64,000 bases of DNA from NCBI GenBank assembly GCA_002197995.1, contig NGZR01000001.1:9920001-9984000 (forward strand), in the 5' to 3' direction. The stretch is from Gaeumannomyces sp. JS-464 (Eukaryota > Ascomycota > Sordariomycetes > Magnaporthales > Magnaporthaceae). Below the pieces are notes generated by a model. It worked only from the letters and a program-made list of their open reading frames with translations. It made no database searches and had not been told where the DNA came from. Both the position numbers and the translations under genes were made by a program. Shown here one piece after another: positions 1 to 10,041 of the stretch (position 1 is its first letter; each line of letters begins with the position of its first letter).

Positions 1-1165
1 CCTGACTGGGGATTATCGAGGCGTCCCCGCCGAGAGATGGAGCGGGATTTTGTGCGAGAAGACAAGGGCAGCCGATCGACGAGAGAAGGCGGGAGGCAAG
101 TCCTTGGGTGGGGCCCGGTAGTTGGGCAAAACAGGAGCAGGCAGCCAGCAATGCGAGTCCGACCGACGCGCGATCGGCATCGTGTGAGAGGCAGCCGGAA
201 AGAAAGGGAGCAAGCAGACCGCAGCGTCAAGCGTCGACTGCACATGCGTCGTCCAGGGAAGCATCAAAGGCGATCAGGTCCGTCTGAGACGTGCTAGCAG
301 GGGATGCGGCTGAAGAGGCCGGCGGCGCCAGGCGTGCCAGGGCTGCACTTGCAAGAGCGGGCCAATCAGCCGGGGGCCTCTAGCTCCACCCTTGCGACTC
401 GCGGCGTGGGGTTGCGTCGCAGGTTGTGGTAGCCGGTGGTTCTTGCTCTGCAGACAGGGCGGTGGCGAGAGCCTCCTGTCTGCTCCACCGATGAAACCCC
501 GGGAAACAGCCCGTGGTGTGTGCGTCCGCCCACTCTGCCCACTCTGCCCAGCCTGCCCCTCGCCCACAGACTGACAGACGCGATCCGCGATGGCGATACG
601 AAGCAGCAGCCTGGCCGTCGCGGGCGGCGCGGCTGCAAGGGCCAGCCCGTCCCCACATCTCCTGATTGCCGCTCGCTTCCCAATAAACCCTTGCTCTCCT
701 GTCTCTGCGAGTGTCGATCTGGTGGCCTCTGTCTGTTCCCTCTCTTTCTCTTTCTTCTCCCCTCATCATCTCTCCCACTGGCTTGTAATCCGCCTTTTGG
801 GTCTTTTTGGGGGTTCAACGCTGCATCGTCAGATGTGGTGATAGGTTCATTCGTTTTTCTTTTTTGTTTCTTCGTTTCGCTTTCATTCACCCTCAGGGCT
901 GGGCCCCTACCTATTGTTAGTTGTATTTTCCCTATCGACTTCACACCACTCCCCGGCGGATTTTTACCGTAATCACCACGACCCCAAGCGATTCCCTTCC
1001 CTGCGGGACAGTACTCGACGACGACACATCCGGAGCTGAATCTGGTCGGCAGTGGAGGACAGCCCATCTCATGTGGTTGGCACAGATATCCCGCCTCGAT
1101 TAAAGCGTGCTCGGACAGCTTGGGGCTCGACGACAACATCCAGAAACATCTTTACCGAGACGAAG
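1..1165. other. 5' flank of the first gene; no gene seen
   Basis: No open frame here has convincing protein character. Bases about 700-790 and 840-890 form a C/T-rich tract of the kind common just upstream of filamentous-fungal transcription starts, so the right part is probably promoter and 5' leader of the gene starting at 1166. Confidence 0.5.
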
Positions 1166-3208
1166 ATGGCACCCGCAAACATGGAGATGGACGCAAGCTT
1201 CAGGCTTCGGCGCGCCCGAACAGCAAGGGGCGTGAGGGACCTGGATCGCGATACGCTGCGCCGGAGACAGGTCCAGGACGCTCCGGAGTCGCCCTCGGAC
1301 GACGACGAGAAGGGCCCCAAGTCACCAGACTCGCCTGCCTCGCCTGGTTCACCAACGTCCTCCACGGCAGCGCCTCCCGAGGCGACGGCACCACCACCAC
1401 CCCTCCTGCGCGGGAGACGGGTCTGCCGCCGCCGCCTCCTCCGCCAGGGAACCAGACACCCCCTGCGTCTCCGCCTGCTCCGCCTGCTCCGGCCGTTCCG
1501 CCTCCGTCAACGAGCTCGACGACTAGCCGGCCTTCGAATCCTCCCGTCTCAACCGTCCCGCTCCCTACTCCGCCGTCACGGATTCCCCCTGTGCTGACGA
1601 TTAGCACACGCCCTGCCCGAGCTACCAACTCGCCGCCTCCTGCGCCACCTTCCGATAGGCTTCCGCCTGTTGTGCAGAACCCGGCCGATGTGTCAACCTC
1701 ACGGCCGTCTAACCCACCGGTTCAAACCGTCCCATTACCAGGATCGTCTACTTCCTCGCCAACTACCATGGTTGTTTCGGTCGTGCCAACTCCATCCCCT
1801 GACGCGGCTCCGGGAACGAGCCTCCCCTTCAGGGAGACCGCAATCGCGATTCAAACTGGCACCCCGTCGTCTGCGCCTGCGCCTGCGACGACTGCAGGGC
1901 CCCAGTCCCAGGTGGCGCCGACTCCGTCCGCCTCTGGTCGGCCGGTGACCTCGACTGTTGATTCTGGCGTTTCCGAGCCTCAGGGCACAGACAATGCCCT
2001 TTCGCCCGTTGCGGCCCCTATGCGCGCGGGCGATGGCGGTGCCGGCCTGCACGCCGGAATCGCGGTTGGCTCTGTTGGTAAGGCCCCCCTGATCCCCTAT
2101 CAGAAACGTTATACCCTTGGAAGCTAACCTTGCTCGATAGCCTGCACTGCTTTCATCTCCGCCCTGATGTTCTACGGCTACAAGGTGTACAAGCGTCGCC
2201 AGGAAAGCGACTTCCTCAGCAAGCCCTACACCTCGGGCTCGCCAGGTAGCCGCGACGCCCCGACCGGCGGGTCTGTGGCCGTTGTGACCGGCGTCCCTGC
2301 GGCAGCCGGCACCACGATGGGCCTCCAGACCGGACCCAACGCCGCGACTGTCGACCCCAAGACGAACTCGCAGATAATGAACGACGTGTTTGCTGCCGTG
2401 TACGCGGCCGAGAATGGCCAGGCCGGAATGTATGGCAGCGACTACAACTCGATGGCTTCGGCTGAGTACCCCGTCGAGAAGAAGATGGAGGTGCAGCAGG
2501 AGCAGACGTTCCAGACCCAGGAGCAGGGTGGAAGGGGGACCATTGCCAGCTGGATCCGCGGCACCAAGACCCCAACCTCCCCGACGCGAGCGTCGTGGAC
2601 CTCTCGATTCACGGCGCCCTCGTGGGCCAGGTCCTCGACCGGTTCCACCGTGCGTGCCTCGGCCGCCTTTCCCGAAGGCTTCAGGCCCGCATCCCCGCTA
2701 CCGCCTGTGCCGGCGCTCCCTGCCGCCGGAACGTACAGCACCACCAACTACGGCAACTTCAACAACAGCGCCGCTACCGGGACCGCCCCCTCCCCTGTAA
2801 ACAACCCCAACCCCAATGCGGGCATGGTGTCGCGTTGGTCCGACTCGACGCGGCAGACCCCGCCCTCGCCCTCCACGGTCCGGCAGAGCGAGGCCATGTC
2901 CTACGGCAGCGTCTACAGCATGTACCAGCAGCAAGCTAGCGAATCAGACATCCCCCCTGTGCCATCCACGTCGAGCCAGTACCAACCTTTCGGTCCGGGA
3001 GTCCGCAGGCCCAGTGCGTCGCTCCAGAAGCTTCGCACCAGCGACGATGCCATAGCAACGTCTTCTGAGAAGAAGGAGCTGGCCTTTGAGGTCTCGCCCC
3101 TCCCCCGAGTCCGAGGCCATCACGGAGCAGCCCACCATCGCGTCACCCGCCAGCTACAGGGCACGACGAACGAGCGGAGCAGGAGGGGCCGGATGGGGTC
3201 GTGGATAA
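1166..3208 (+). CDS. single-pass membrane protein with Pro/Ser/Thr-rich outer region, unknown function
   Basis: I do not recognise a named family. Exon 1 starts at ATG 1166 (residues MAPANMEMD) and encodes an Arg/Asp-rich stretch and then some 250 residues rich in Pro, Ser and Thr. An intron at 2078-2140 (GTAAGG to GATAG) joins GIAVGSV to ACTAFISALMFYGYKVYKRR, which gives one hydrophobic segment followed by a basic stop-transfer cluster. Exon 2 is a disordered, probably cytosolic tail of about 350 residues with repeated Ser/Pro/Tyr patches. The frame breaks twice. Near 1395, inside CACCACCACCACCCC, one base must be added to pass from the acidic N-terminal frame to the Pro-rich one. Near 3105, inside CCCCTCCCCC, the tail reads on as SPESEAITEQPTIASP and stops at 3208 instead of 3324. 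The topology resembles fungal cell-surface sensor proteins, but that is inference only. Confidence 0.6.
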
Positions 3209-4579
3209 GACATAGCATTCTCATGCGGTCTTGTGTCCGTGATCCTTCAACAAGTCGTGCCATCCCACGACTTGTCCGCGCCATGACTCCTTCGATATAT
3301 GCCCCGTTCTGTATGCTTTGTTAGAAAATGTGTGTGCGCCGGCTCGGATATTGGCTTGGGTTACGGTTTTTTTTTTATTTTTTTTATATCCTTTTTGATC
3401 CTGCGTGCGGGATAGATAGCCTTGTCTTGACTGATTTTGGCTTGCCGATGAACCCAGCGGTCATCCACTGTGGCTGTCGCCCTTTTTTTATTACGAGAAA
3501 CAGGAGGCACTTCACCACGCGCATACCTCTATGTATGTATACCCCCTTGTATGTTTAATTGGGATATTGGATGGGCGGTATGTACGCTGTGCATAGCAAT
3601 GTAAACGGACTGTCCATGTTCCGCGATATCATTCAGTTCCCAGGCCTGGTCGTGACGAATGCTTGGTGAGGCGAGTGTCCATGGCTGACCGTGTATCCAC
3701 GGGCCTACAATGGGCTTTGTCCAGCATGTCCCCAGGCTACCGCGATTTTGACGTCTCCCGGCTGGGGCTTCACTGGAACCTTGATGATATTGCCTAAATA
3801 GTTGCCTGGTTCTCAGAGGCTCGTTGGAATGAGGGATTTCTTGGGGCTTGAGAGAAACGAAGAATGTTTTCTTGCAGTCGCTGCAAACACACACGCGCGC
3901 GCCGGTAAGTGTTCGGGGACGTCATCTGAACCGAGCGGCTACTTCTCTGCCTCCTGTAACAGCAATATTGACGGAAAGAGTCGGCGTGGCAGCATACAAC
4001 GCAAAGGGCCGCAGCTTTCTGCTTGATTTTTCGCCCAGGCAGAGAGGGTGTTTCAGTTTTGGAGGGCCGGGGCCGTGAGGCACTGCAGTATCTATGTCTG
4101 TCTGCATATCAGCGCGTATCCGGTTTCCTTTGGAGTGTATCTTGTCGCGCGCCGTACGCCCGCGGCATGCGCGTCGGTAGGCGGAGTTCTGGTTCGCAGG
4201 TTGGAGCCAGCAAGAAGCAGGCTGGCTCTGGGATAGGTGACGTTACTCGCTACGTTGGGAATCCTCGGTGGCCTGGTCGGGCTGGGCAGGATTCAGCTTG
4301 CTTAGCGTCCCGCCAACAGGCCTGCCAAGCCAGCCGTTGGGAGACCGTCTACGACGTGTCGTATGTTGCGCACTTGCTTAGTTAGGGTGGCTAGAAGGGG
4401 GAGCAAGAGGAAAAGAGGTGAGGTGGAAATGACCGAGGGATATGCAGGGGCTTGGCGGCGGAACGGAGTCCACCCACCACAAGGACTGCGACGTGGGGGG
4501 AGTCTGGTTAAGAGATGGGCCGAAGGTACTTGGCCGACGTAGAAGTACATGTATGTACCTTAGCAACTTCCAGGGACAT

Positions 4580-4585
4580 CAAGGT
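4580..4585 (+). promoter_or_regulatory. CAAGGT hexamer, candidate zinc-responsive site
   Basis: CAAGGT is the core reported for the Aspergillus zinc regulator ZafA. This copy lies about 430 bases upstream of the start of the metal-binding secreted protein at 5012. One hexamer alone is weak evidence; the clustering is discussed under findings. Confidence 0.3.
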
Positions 4586-4716
4586 GTCCAAACTGCGGCC
4601 AGATGTGGTAGCCAGCTCGTGGCGGCGGAGTGGGAAACGAGTAAAGGGCCAACCTCGGGCTGTAATCCTAGGTATAATGGAATGCCCGGGCTACGGAAAG
4701 CCCCACGAGCCCCAGC

Positions 4717-4722
4717 CAAGGT
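4717..4722 (+). promoter_or_regulatory. CAAGGT hexamer, candidate zinc-responsive site
   Basis: This is the second CAAGGT copy, about 290 bases upstream of the start at 5012 and 140 bases upstream of the TATA box. Confidence 0.3.
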
Positions 4723-4860
4723 CAACCAGGCGGCCGGTCCAGCGCAGGCGTCATTCACCGCCGGATCATTTCCATATCCACACCTGGCAAGCTGCCTGTT
4801 TTTTCAGCCTTCTCTTCAGGGGAGGCACCACGACAGGGAAATAACAGCGTCCTGCCTTGG

Positions 4861-4868
4861 TATATAAA
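4861..4868 (+). promoter_or_regulatory. TATA box of the His-rich secreted protein gene
   Basis: The sequence TATATAAA lies 144 bases upstream of ATG 5012, with a short pyrimidine-rich leader between. This spacing is normal for a strongly expressed fungal gene. Confidence 0.5.
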
Positions 4869-5011
4869 TGCACAGGCTCCGACCCGCCACCCGCACCTGC
4901 TGACTTACCTACCATCGCGCAGAATCTGCTCTCCAGACCGACCACTCTGCTGGCTTGCTCTGTACCTCCCACCCCCAGAGTCTCAGCCCCCCACACCAGA
5001 CACCAGAAAAG

Positions 5012-5557
5012 ATGAAGCTCGCCCAGGTCCTCGCCGCCCTCGGCCTCGCATCCGCCGGCACGGCCCAGACTCTGCCTCCCTCCCCAACAGCGTCCATCAA
5101 CTGCCAGCCCCACGGCGACCACTGGGACTGCGACGGTCCCCGCACCACGGCAGCCAGCGCCGGAACCGCGGGCCAGTCGTCTGCGGCAACCAGCACCACC
5201 AAGAGCGCCCACGACCACGACCACGATCACGACCACGACCACAGCTCCGGCGTCCTGCCGCCCTCCCCGACCGCCTCTGCCGGGTGCGAGCCCCACGGCG
5301 ACCACTGGCACTGCTCGGGCCCGCGCACTGCCAGCGCTGCTTCTACTACCGCCACCTCTAAGGGCACCGCGCCCGCCACCTCAGGGTCAACCAACACCAC
5401 CACCACCAGGCCTGGGGCCGCCTCGGGCACCACGCCCGCCAGGGCTGGGGCTGCACGTGCCGGCTTTGGCACCGCTGCCGTTGTTGTTGTTGTTGCCGCG
5501 CGCTGGTGCTGTGTTTATCCTTTGAACGTCTGCCGATCTGAGTGTTTTGTTTGCTAG
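5012..5557 (+). CDS. small secreted His-rich protein with two C-x2-H-x5-C modules, probably metal-binding and GPI-anchored
   Basis: The product is about 181 residues and intronless. It begins with a signal peptide (MKLAQVLAALGLASAGTAQ). Two copies of a module follow: LPPSPTAS, then CQPHGDHWDC in the first and CEPHGDHWHC in the second, each followed by GPRT. Between them is a run of alternating His and Asp (HDHDHDHDHDH). The Cys, His and Asp content suggests binding of zinc or another divalent metal at the surface. A Thr/Ser-rich stretch leads to a hydrophobic C-terminus (GTAAVVVVVAA), as in a GPI-anchor signal. The last residues turn Cys-rich and polar; adding one base near 5503 would instead give a hydrophobic AAALVLCL ending and a stop at 5541. 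The next gene downstream is a ZIP zinc transporter with the same modules, so a shared role in zinc acquisition is a reasonable inference. The gene itself is unnamed. Confidence 0.7.
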   Translation: MKLAQVLAALGLASAGTAQTLPPSPTASINCQPHGDHWDCDGPRTTAASAGTAGQSSAATSTTKSAHDHDHDHDHDHSSGVLPPSPTASAGCEPHGDHWHCSGPRTASAASTTATSKGTAPATSGSTNTTTTRPGAASGTTPARAGAARAGFGTAAVVVVVAARWCCVYPLNVCRSECFVC

Positions 5558-7480
5558 GGTCTGGAATCATTGGAACTGCGGAGGAGACGCCATGATGGAC
5601 ATAATCATATCTTTTTTTCTGCTTTTCTTCCATCCCCCTACCCTTTGCCTGTGTTATACGGCAAGGGAGGGTGGGAGCTTTTAATACGAATTTTACATGG
5701 TCTTGTAGATACCTAGGTATAGAAAAACGGAATGAAACCTGGGTATGAGGGGCACAAATGCAACCAAGACACGCTCGCGCGTAGCCTATCACGCAGAGTG
5801 GCTTGTCCCGCCCGGCTGACCACCCAAAAACGACTCGTGACACGCACGCAAGCCACGAAAAACCTGTGTGAGCGACAGTCGGTTGAACGTTGTTCTTATC
5901 TCGGACCCAGAGCGCTGGTTAGGATTTTACAGTTCAAGGCGCACACATAAACAAAACGAAACGGAAACGGGATGACACGGGGCTCAACGGGATGCCCATG
6001 TGGCGGCCAGACGGACACCACGTGCGACGAAAGGATCCATCACCATGGGATGATGGATGATGGATGATGGATGATGGAAAAAAGAGTCGGGAGGAGAGGG
6101 TGAGGGGAAAGGGGGCTGGCGACTCTGCGCAAACTCAAAAATGGAGGTGGGGGCAACGTCGGCGGCTCCATTTTCGTTGTAATGGAATGGAATGCGGCTT
6201 GCAGAAATGGTTGCTTTTTGCTGGCCATCAAGGTGCGCGCGGCGTCGACGTCGGGCGGCCAACAATAGGCGACCTTGGCGCTGTGCTTTTTGCGCTCTTT
6301 CTTGCCCATCAGGGTTCTCAAAAGCTGTCAGCTCCAAGTCGTCACCGAATCCTTGCCAGCTTGGCGGTGGAGAGAGACGTACCGACCGAAAAAAAAAAAA
6401 AAAGAAAAAACACTAAAGCCAACGCGGCCAATGGCATCAACATGTGACCGGCCATCAAGGTTCTCTGCTTTTGATGGAGCAGTGGTCTTGGCGACGACAC
6501 CATCCATGCCAAAGAGGAAAAAGAAGACCCGCCCGCGTCCGCCAGCCACTTTTTGGGGGGGGGGGGGGGGGGGGGTTTGCGCGCAGGCTTTTTCGGCCAT
6601 TCGTGTTGTCCGCCATTTCTCGAGAGTGATGTTGCGCAGTAGCAGCAGCGAGCCAGTCCCCACGGCCGGGGCTCCCCTTTTCTGCATCCCATCCTGACGA
6701 AATCGAAGCCTCCATGTTATGCGATGAGCAGAGGAGAGGCGGAGAGCATGGAAATGACCCCCAATAGTGTCTTGGGGCTGATCAGCATGTGGATGTGCCC
6801 ACGGACGCCGCCCACGCGGGGGCTGTTATTGGCGCGCGAAAAGGCCCTGTTCCCTTCCAACCCCGTCCCCCTCCCGCTTCGCCATAGCTAGGGCCTGGCA
6901 TTTGGCCGGTGACCCCTCTCAGATGAGCGAATTTGTAGCGGTACCGGCCTGGTACAATCTGGACGTTAGCATAGTTGTAGTGGTGGCCCCCTGATGCCCA
7001 CCCCAGCCGACGTATATGTGCTCCTTTCCTTCAACCAGGACCACTACTACCTTTTCTGTTAGCTCCATTACAACTATGGCCGTTACTTGCGTCTTCGAAT
7101 ATCAAAATTTTGTGCATGGTCCGATAAGAAGTGGACTCACATGTATCCCATCTTTCCCTTCGAATTTCCATCAAGGTTGCTTACAGCCCTGGGATTATAA
7201 CGTGCTCCTCCTGGTCCAGGGTGCCCTTGGTCAACCCCACCAAGTAGGGGACTTTGTTTTGACCGTTTTTGTGTCTCTCCCGCAGAGACCTGACCTCCCC
7301 ACTAGGTACCTCCTACAACACCTCAGCCTTAAAGCACGAGACAGAACCACCCTCATCGCTTAAACACAAAAAGAAAACCTCTGGTATGTCCACGCGCGCG
7401 CGCATCAAGACGCCTCGACCCATCTTTACTCCCATCAAAGATATTGATGATAGTTTAGATAAAGCAGGGACACATCCATC
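5558..7480. promoter_or_regulatory. long upstream region of the ZIP transporter with four CAAGGT copies
   Basis: No gene is seen in these 1.9 kb. CAAGGT occurs on the plus strand at 6229-6234, 6456-6461 and 7172-7177, and on the minus strand at 6272-6277. Two of the plus copies share the longer context GGCCATCAAGGT. The region also contains a 22-base G run (6555-6576) and a short ATGGATG repeat (about 6050-6075). A zinc-responsive promoter is inferred from the adjacent transporter and the hexamer clustering. Confidence 0.4.
6555..6576. repeat. homopolymer run of 22 G
   Basis: An unbroken run of 22 G in the ZIP transporter upstream region. It could form G-quadruplex DNA, and its exact length is unreliable in any assembly. 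Confidence 0.9.
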
Positions 7481-9715
7481 ATGACGCGAGCTTTGGTCCG
7501 CGTCGCCGTTGCGGCTCTTCTTGCCGGCAGCGGCAGCGATGCCGCCTCCCTCGTCGCACGGCAGACCACAGCCGCCGCCGCCGCCGTTCCCGACCCGACG
7601 GCGGTATCACTGTGCTCTGTCCGGTCGTCTACCCAGTGAGTGCTACCTCGACAACCCGGGCAACCCGTCGCTGCCCTCACGGATATCTCCATGCGGTCGC
7701 CTTTCTAACAGCCATCATTACAGGATCTGCGCCGCGGGCACGACCGAGTTCAGGGTCGTGGCGATGCCCACGGGCAACCCGCCGAGCTCCTACACCGGCT
7801 GCCACAAGCACGCCAGCGACCTGTGAGTGTCACTACCCGAACCCAGCATCCATCATCGTCACCAGCGCGTTGTTGCTGACTGCGTCCAGCTGGTGCAACT
7901 ACCCCGGAGGCGAGGTCCAGATCCTGCCGGCTTCCGCTGCTGCCGCCGCCGCCGCGACGACCCCGGCTCCCGCGTCCACCTCGGCGACCAGTGCGGCCGC
8001 CGTGACCGGACGTCCTACCGCCGTGTCCAAATGCCACAAGCACGGAAGTGACGTGTATGTTGCTTCTCCTTCCGCAACCCTTTGTGTCCCCTCCAAGTAC
8101 CTGCCTAACCGTGCCACAGGTTCTGCATGTGGGGAACCACCGAGTTCCAGGTCGTCGGCGCCACTGCCACGACGGAGCCGCCTGCCACCTACACGGGCTG
8201 CCATGCCCACGGCTCCAACACGTGAGTTTTTTTTTCTTTCTTTTTTTTTCCCCCTCCTTTCTTGGGCACCACCAGGCTCTGGCTGTGTTGTGCCGGCAAA
8301 GACTGACTTTGAACAGCTTCTGCATGGCGCCTGACGGCGGCGAGGTCGAGATTCGAGTCCAGGGCGCGAGCTCCTCGGGCGATAACCACGACAACCATGG
8401 CGGCGGCGATGCCAGCGGCTCCAACCGCCACTGCCACTTCCACGCTGGCGTCGAGTGAGTTTGACCCTATGTCTTAGAGCCTCGGCTGCTTCTCGAGCGT
8501 GACAGCGTGACGACATGTTACTAACCGCCCTGGAAATCCAGGCACTGCACCGGCGGCTCCGCGGCCGAGGAGGGGAGAACAGCTGCGACAAGGTGAACCG
8601 CGACTACAACATCCCGCTGCGCGTCGGGCTCGTCTTCGTCATCATGGCGACGAGCGCGTTCGGCGTCTTCATGCCCATCTTCCTGATCCGCTGGTGGCCC
8701 GCGCGCACGCACACGGCCTTCCTGGTGCTCAAGCAGTTCGGCACGGGCGTCATCATCTCGACCGCGTTTGTGCACCTCTACACGCACGCCCAGCTCATGT
8801 TCGCAAACAGGTGCCTCGGCCGCCTCGAGTACGAGGGCGTCACGTCCGCCATCGTCATGGCCGGCATCTTCGTCTCGTTCCTCGTCGAGTACGCCGGCAA
8901 GCGCGTCGTCCTCGCCCGCGCCGCCCGCGCCCCGGGCCGCGTCTCGAGGATCTCGCCCGAGGCGGTGACGGTGCTGGTGCTCGAGTGCGGCATCATCTTC
9001 CACTCCATCCGTAAGAGATCGGCTCGCACATACTCTCTATTTTATTCTTACCTCTACATCTTCTTGTGCTGACAATGACCTATCTCCGCTACCACAGTGA
9101 TCGGCATCACCCTCGTCGTCGCGGGGGACAGCTTCTTCCTGACCCTCTTCGTCGTCATCCTCTTCCACCAGATGTTCGAGGGCATCGCGCTCGGCTCCCG
9201 CATCGCGGCCCTGGGCACGCAGGCCGACAAGGACCAAGACGCGCAGGCCGCCACCACCAGCCGCCGCCGCCGCCGCCGCTGCCGCCGGGACGCCCCGTCA
9301 GACCGCGTCCGAGAATAAGATCAACGACGGGTCCACGATGACCTCGGACGACACCCCGACCGAGCGGCCGATCGTCGGCGGCGGCAACAGCCCGCAGACG
9401 GCGCACTTCTCCCTGGGCAGGAAGCTCCTCCTCGCGTCGCCGTTCGCGCTCGTGACCCCCGTCGGCATGGCCATCGGCATCGGCGTGCTGCAGCAGTTCA
9501 ACGGAAATAACAAGTCCACGATCCTGGCCATCGGCACCCTCGACGCCGTCTCCGCCGGCATCCTCGTCTGGGTCGGCGTCGTCGAGATGTGGGCCGAGGA
9601 CTGGATGCTGGGCGACGCCGAGCTGCTCCGGACCGGCCCCGTCACCACCATCCTGGCCCTCACGGGTCTGGTCGGCGGCATGGTGATCATGTCGGTGCTT
9701 GGAAAGTGGGCTTAG
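7481..9715 (+). CDS. ZIP-family plasma-membrane zinc transporter with a repeated Cys-His ectodomain
   Basis: It imports zinc into the cytosol (Zrt/IRT-like family). Exons: 7481-7635, 7724-7822, 7890-8054, 8120-8221, 8317-8454, 8542-9010 and 9098-9715. A signal peptide is followed by an ectodomain with C-x2-H-x5-C modules CHKHASDLWC, CHKHGSDVFC, CHAHGSNTFC and CHFHAGVEHC, plus a degenerate first copy that has lost its His (CSVRSSTQIC). The transporter core starts near NIPLRVGLVFV. It has a TM4-like segment (ECGIIFHSILIG, where the family normally has EAG) and the TM5 signature VILFHQMFEGIALGSR with the metal-binding H-x3-E. A basic/Ala-rich loop and three more helices ending VLGKWA close the protein. 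Within the GCC repeat at about 9255-9285 the frame shifts by one base, from QAATT into a poly-Ala run and on to TASENKIND. The long metal-binding N-terminus parallels that of Aspergillus ZrfC. Family assignment is firm; the exact orthologue is not. Confidence 0.88.
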
Positions 9716-10041
9716 ATCTTTCTGCTCGCCATGTTCACACTGGGTGGTTACGTCTTTTTTTTCCGGGCCTTCTTTGTTTCTCGGGAGTTGTAAATAGGGA
9801 AAACAGCTCTTGGTACGGGCTGGTGTGACGACACGTTTGTCCTTGTTCTGGGCTTGTCTTTGGGATGGGATAGATAAATGGGCACAAAGGGCATGAATCT
9901 GTTCGGAGCGACGACGCCTTCTTAGGCCCAAGACTCATGATAATAGAAACGGCATTTCGGCTTGTACAGCGCGCTTCGAAACACCGCATTGCGTGATCAA
10001 AGACTCTGCCGCACTGGACACTCTCTGAACCTAGCCTTGCT

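Larger units (their letters stand above)
3209..5011. other. intergenic; 3' flank of the first gene and promoter of the His-rich secreted protein
   Basis: No convincing gene. T-rich sequence at 3367-3400 and AT-rich sequence at 3480-3560 look like a 3' untranslated region. The last 450 bases hold two CAAGGT hexamers and a TATA box that belong to the gene starting at 5012. Confidence 0.5.

Noticed and set aside
9735..10041. Extra 100-residue tail of the permease
   Set aside because: The Cys-rich tail has no counterpart in the family; one added G at 10080-10084 gives a normal ending and a stop at 10042.
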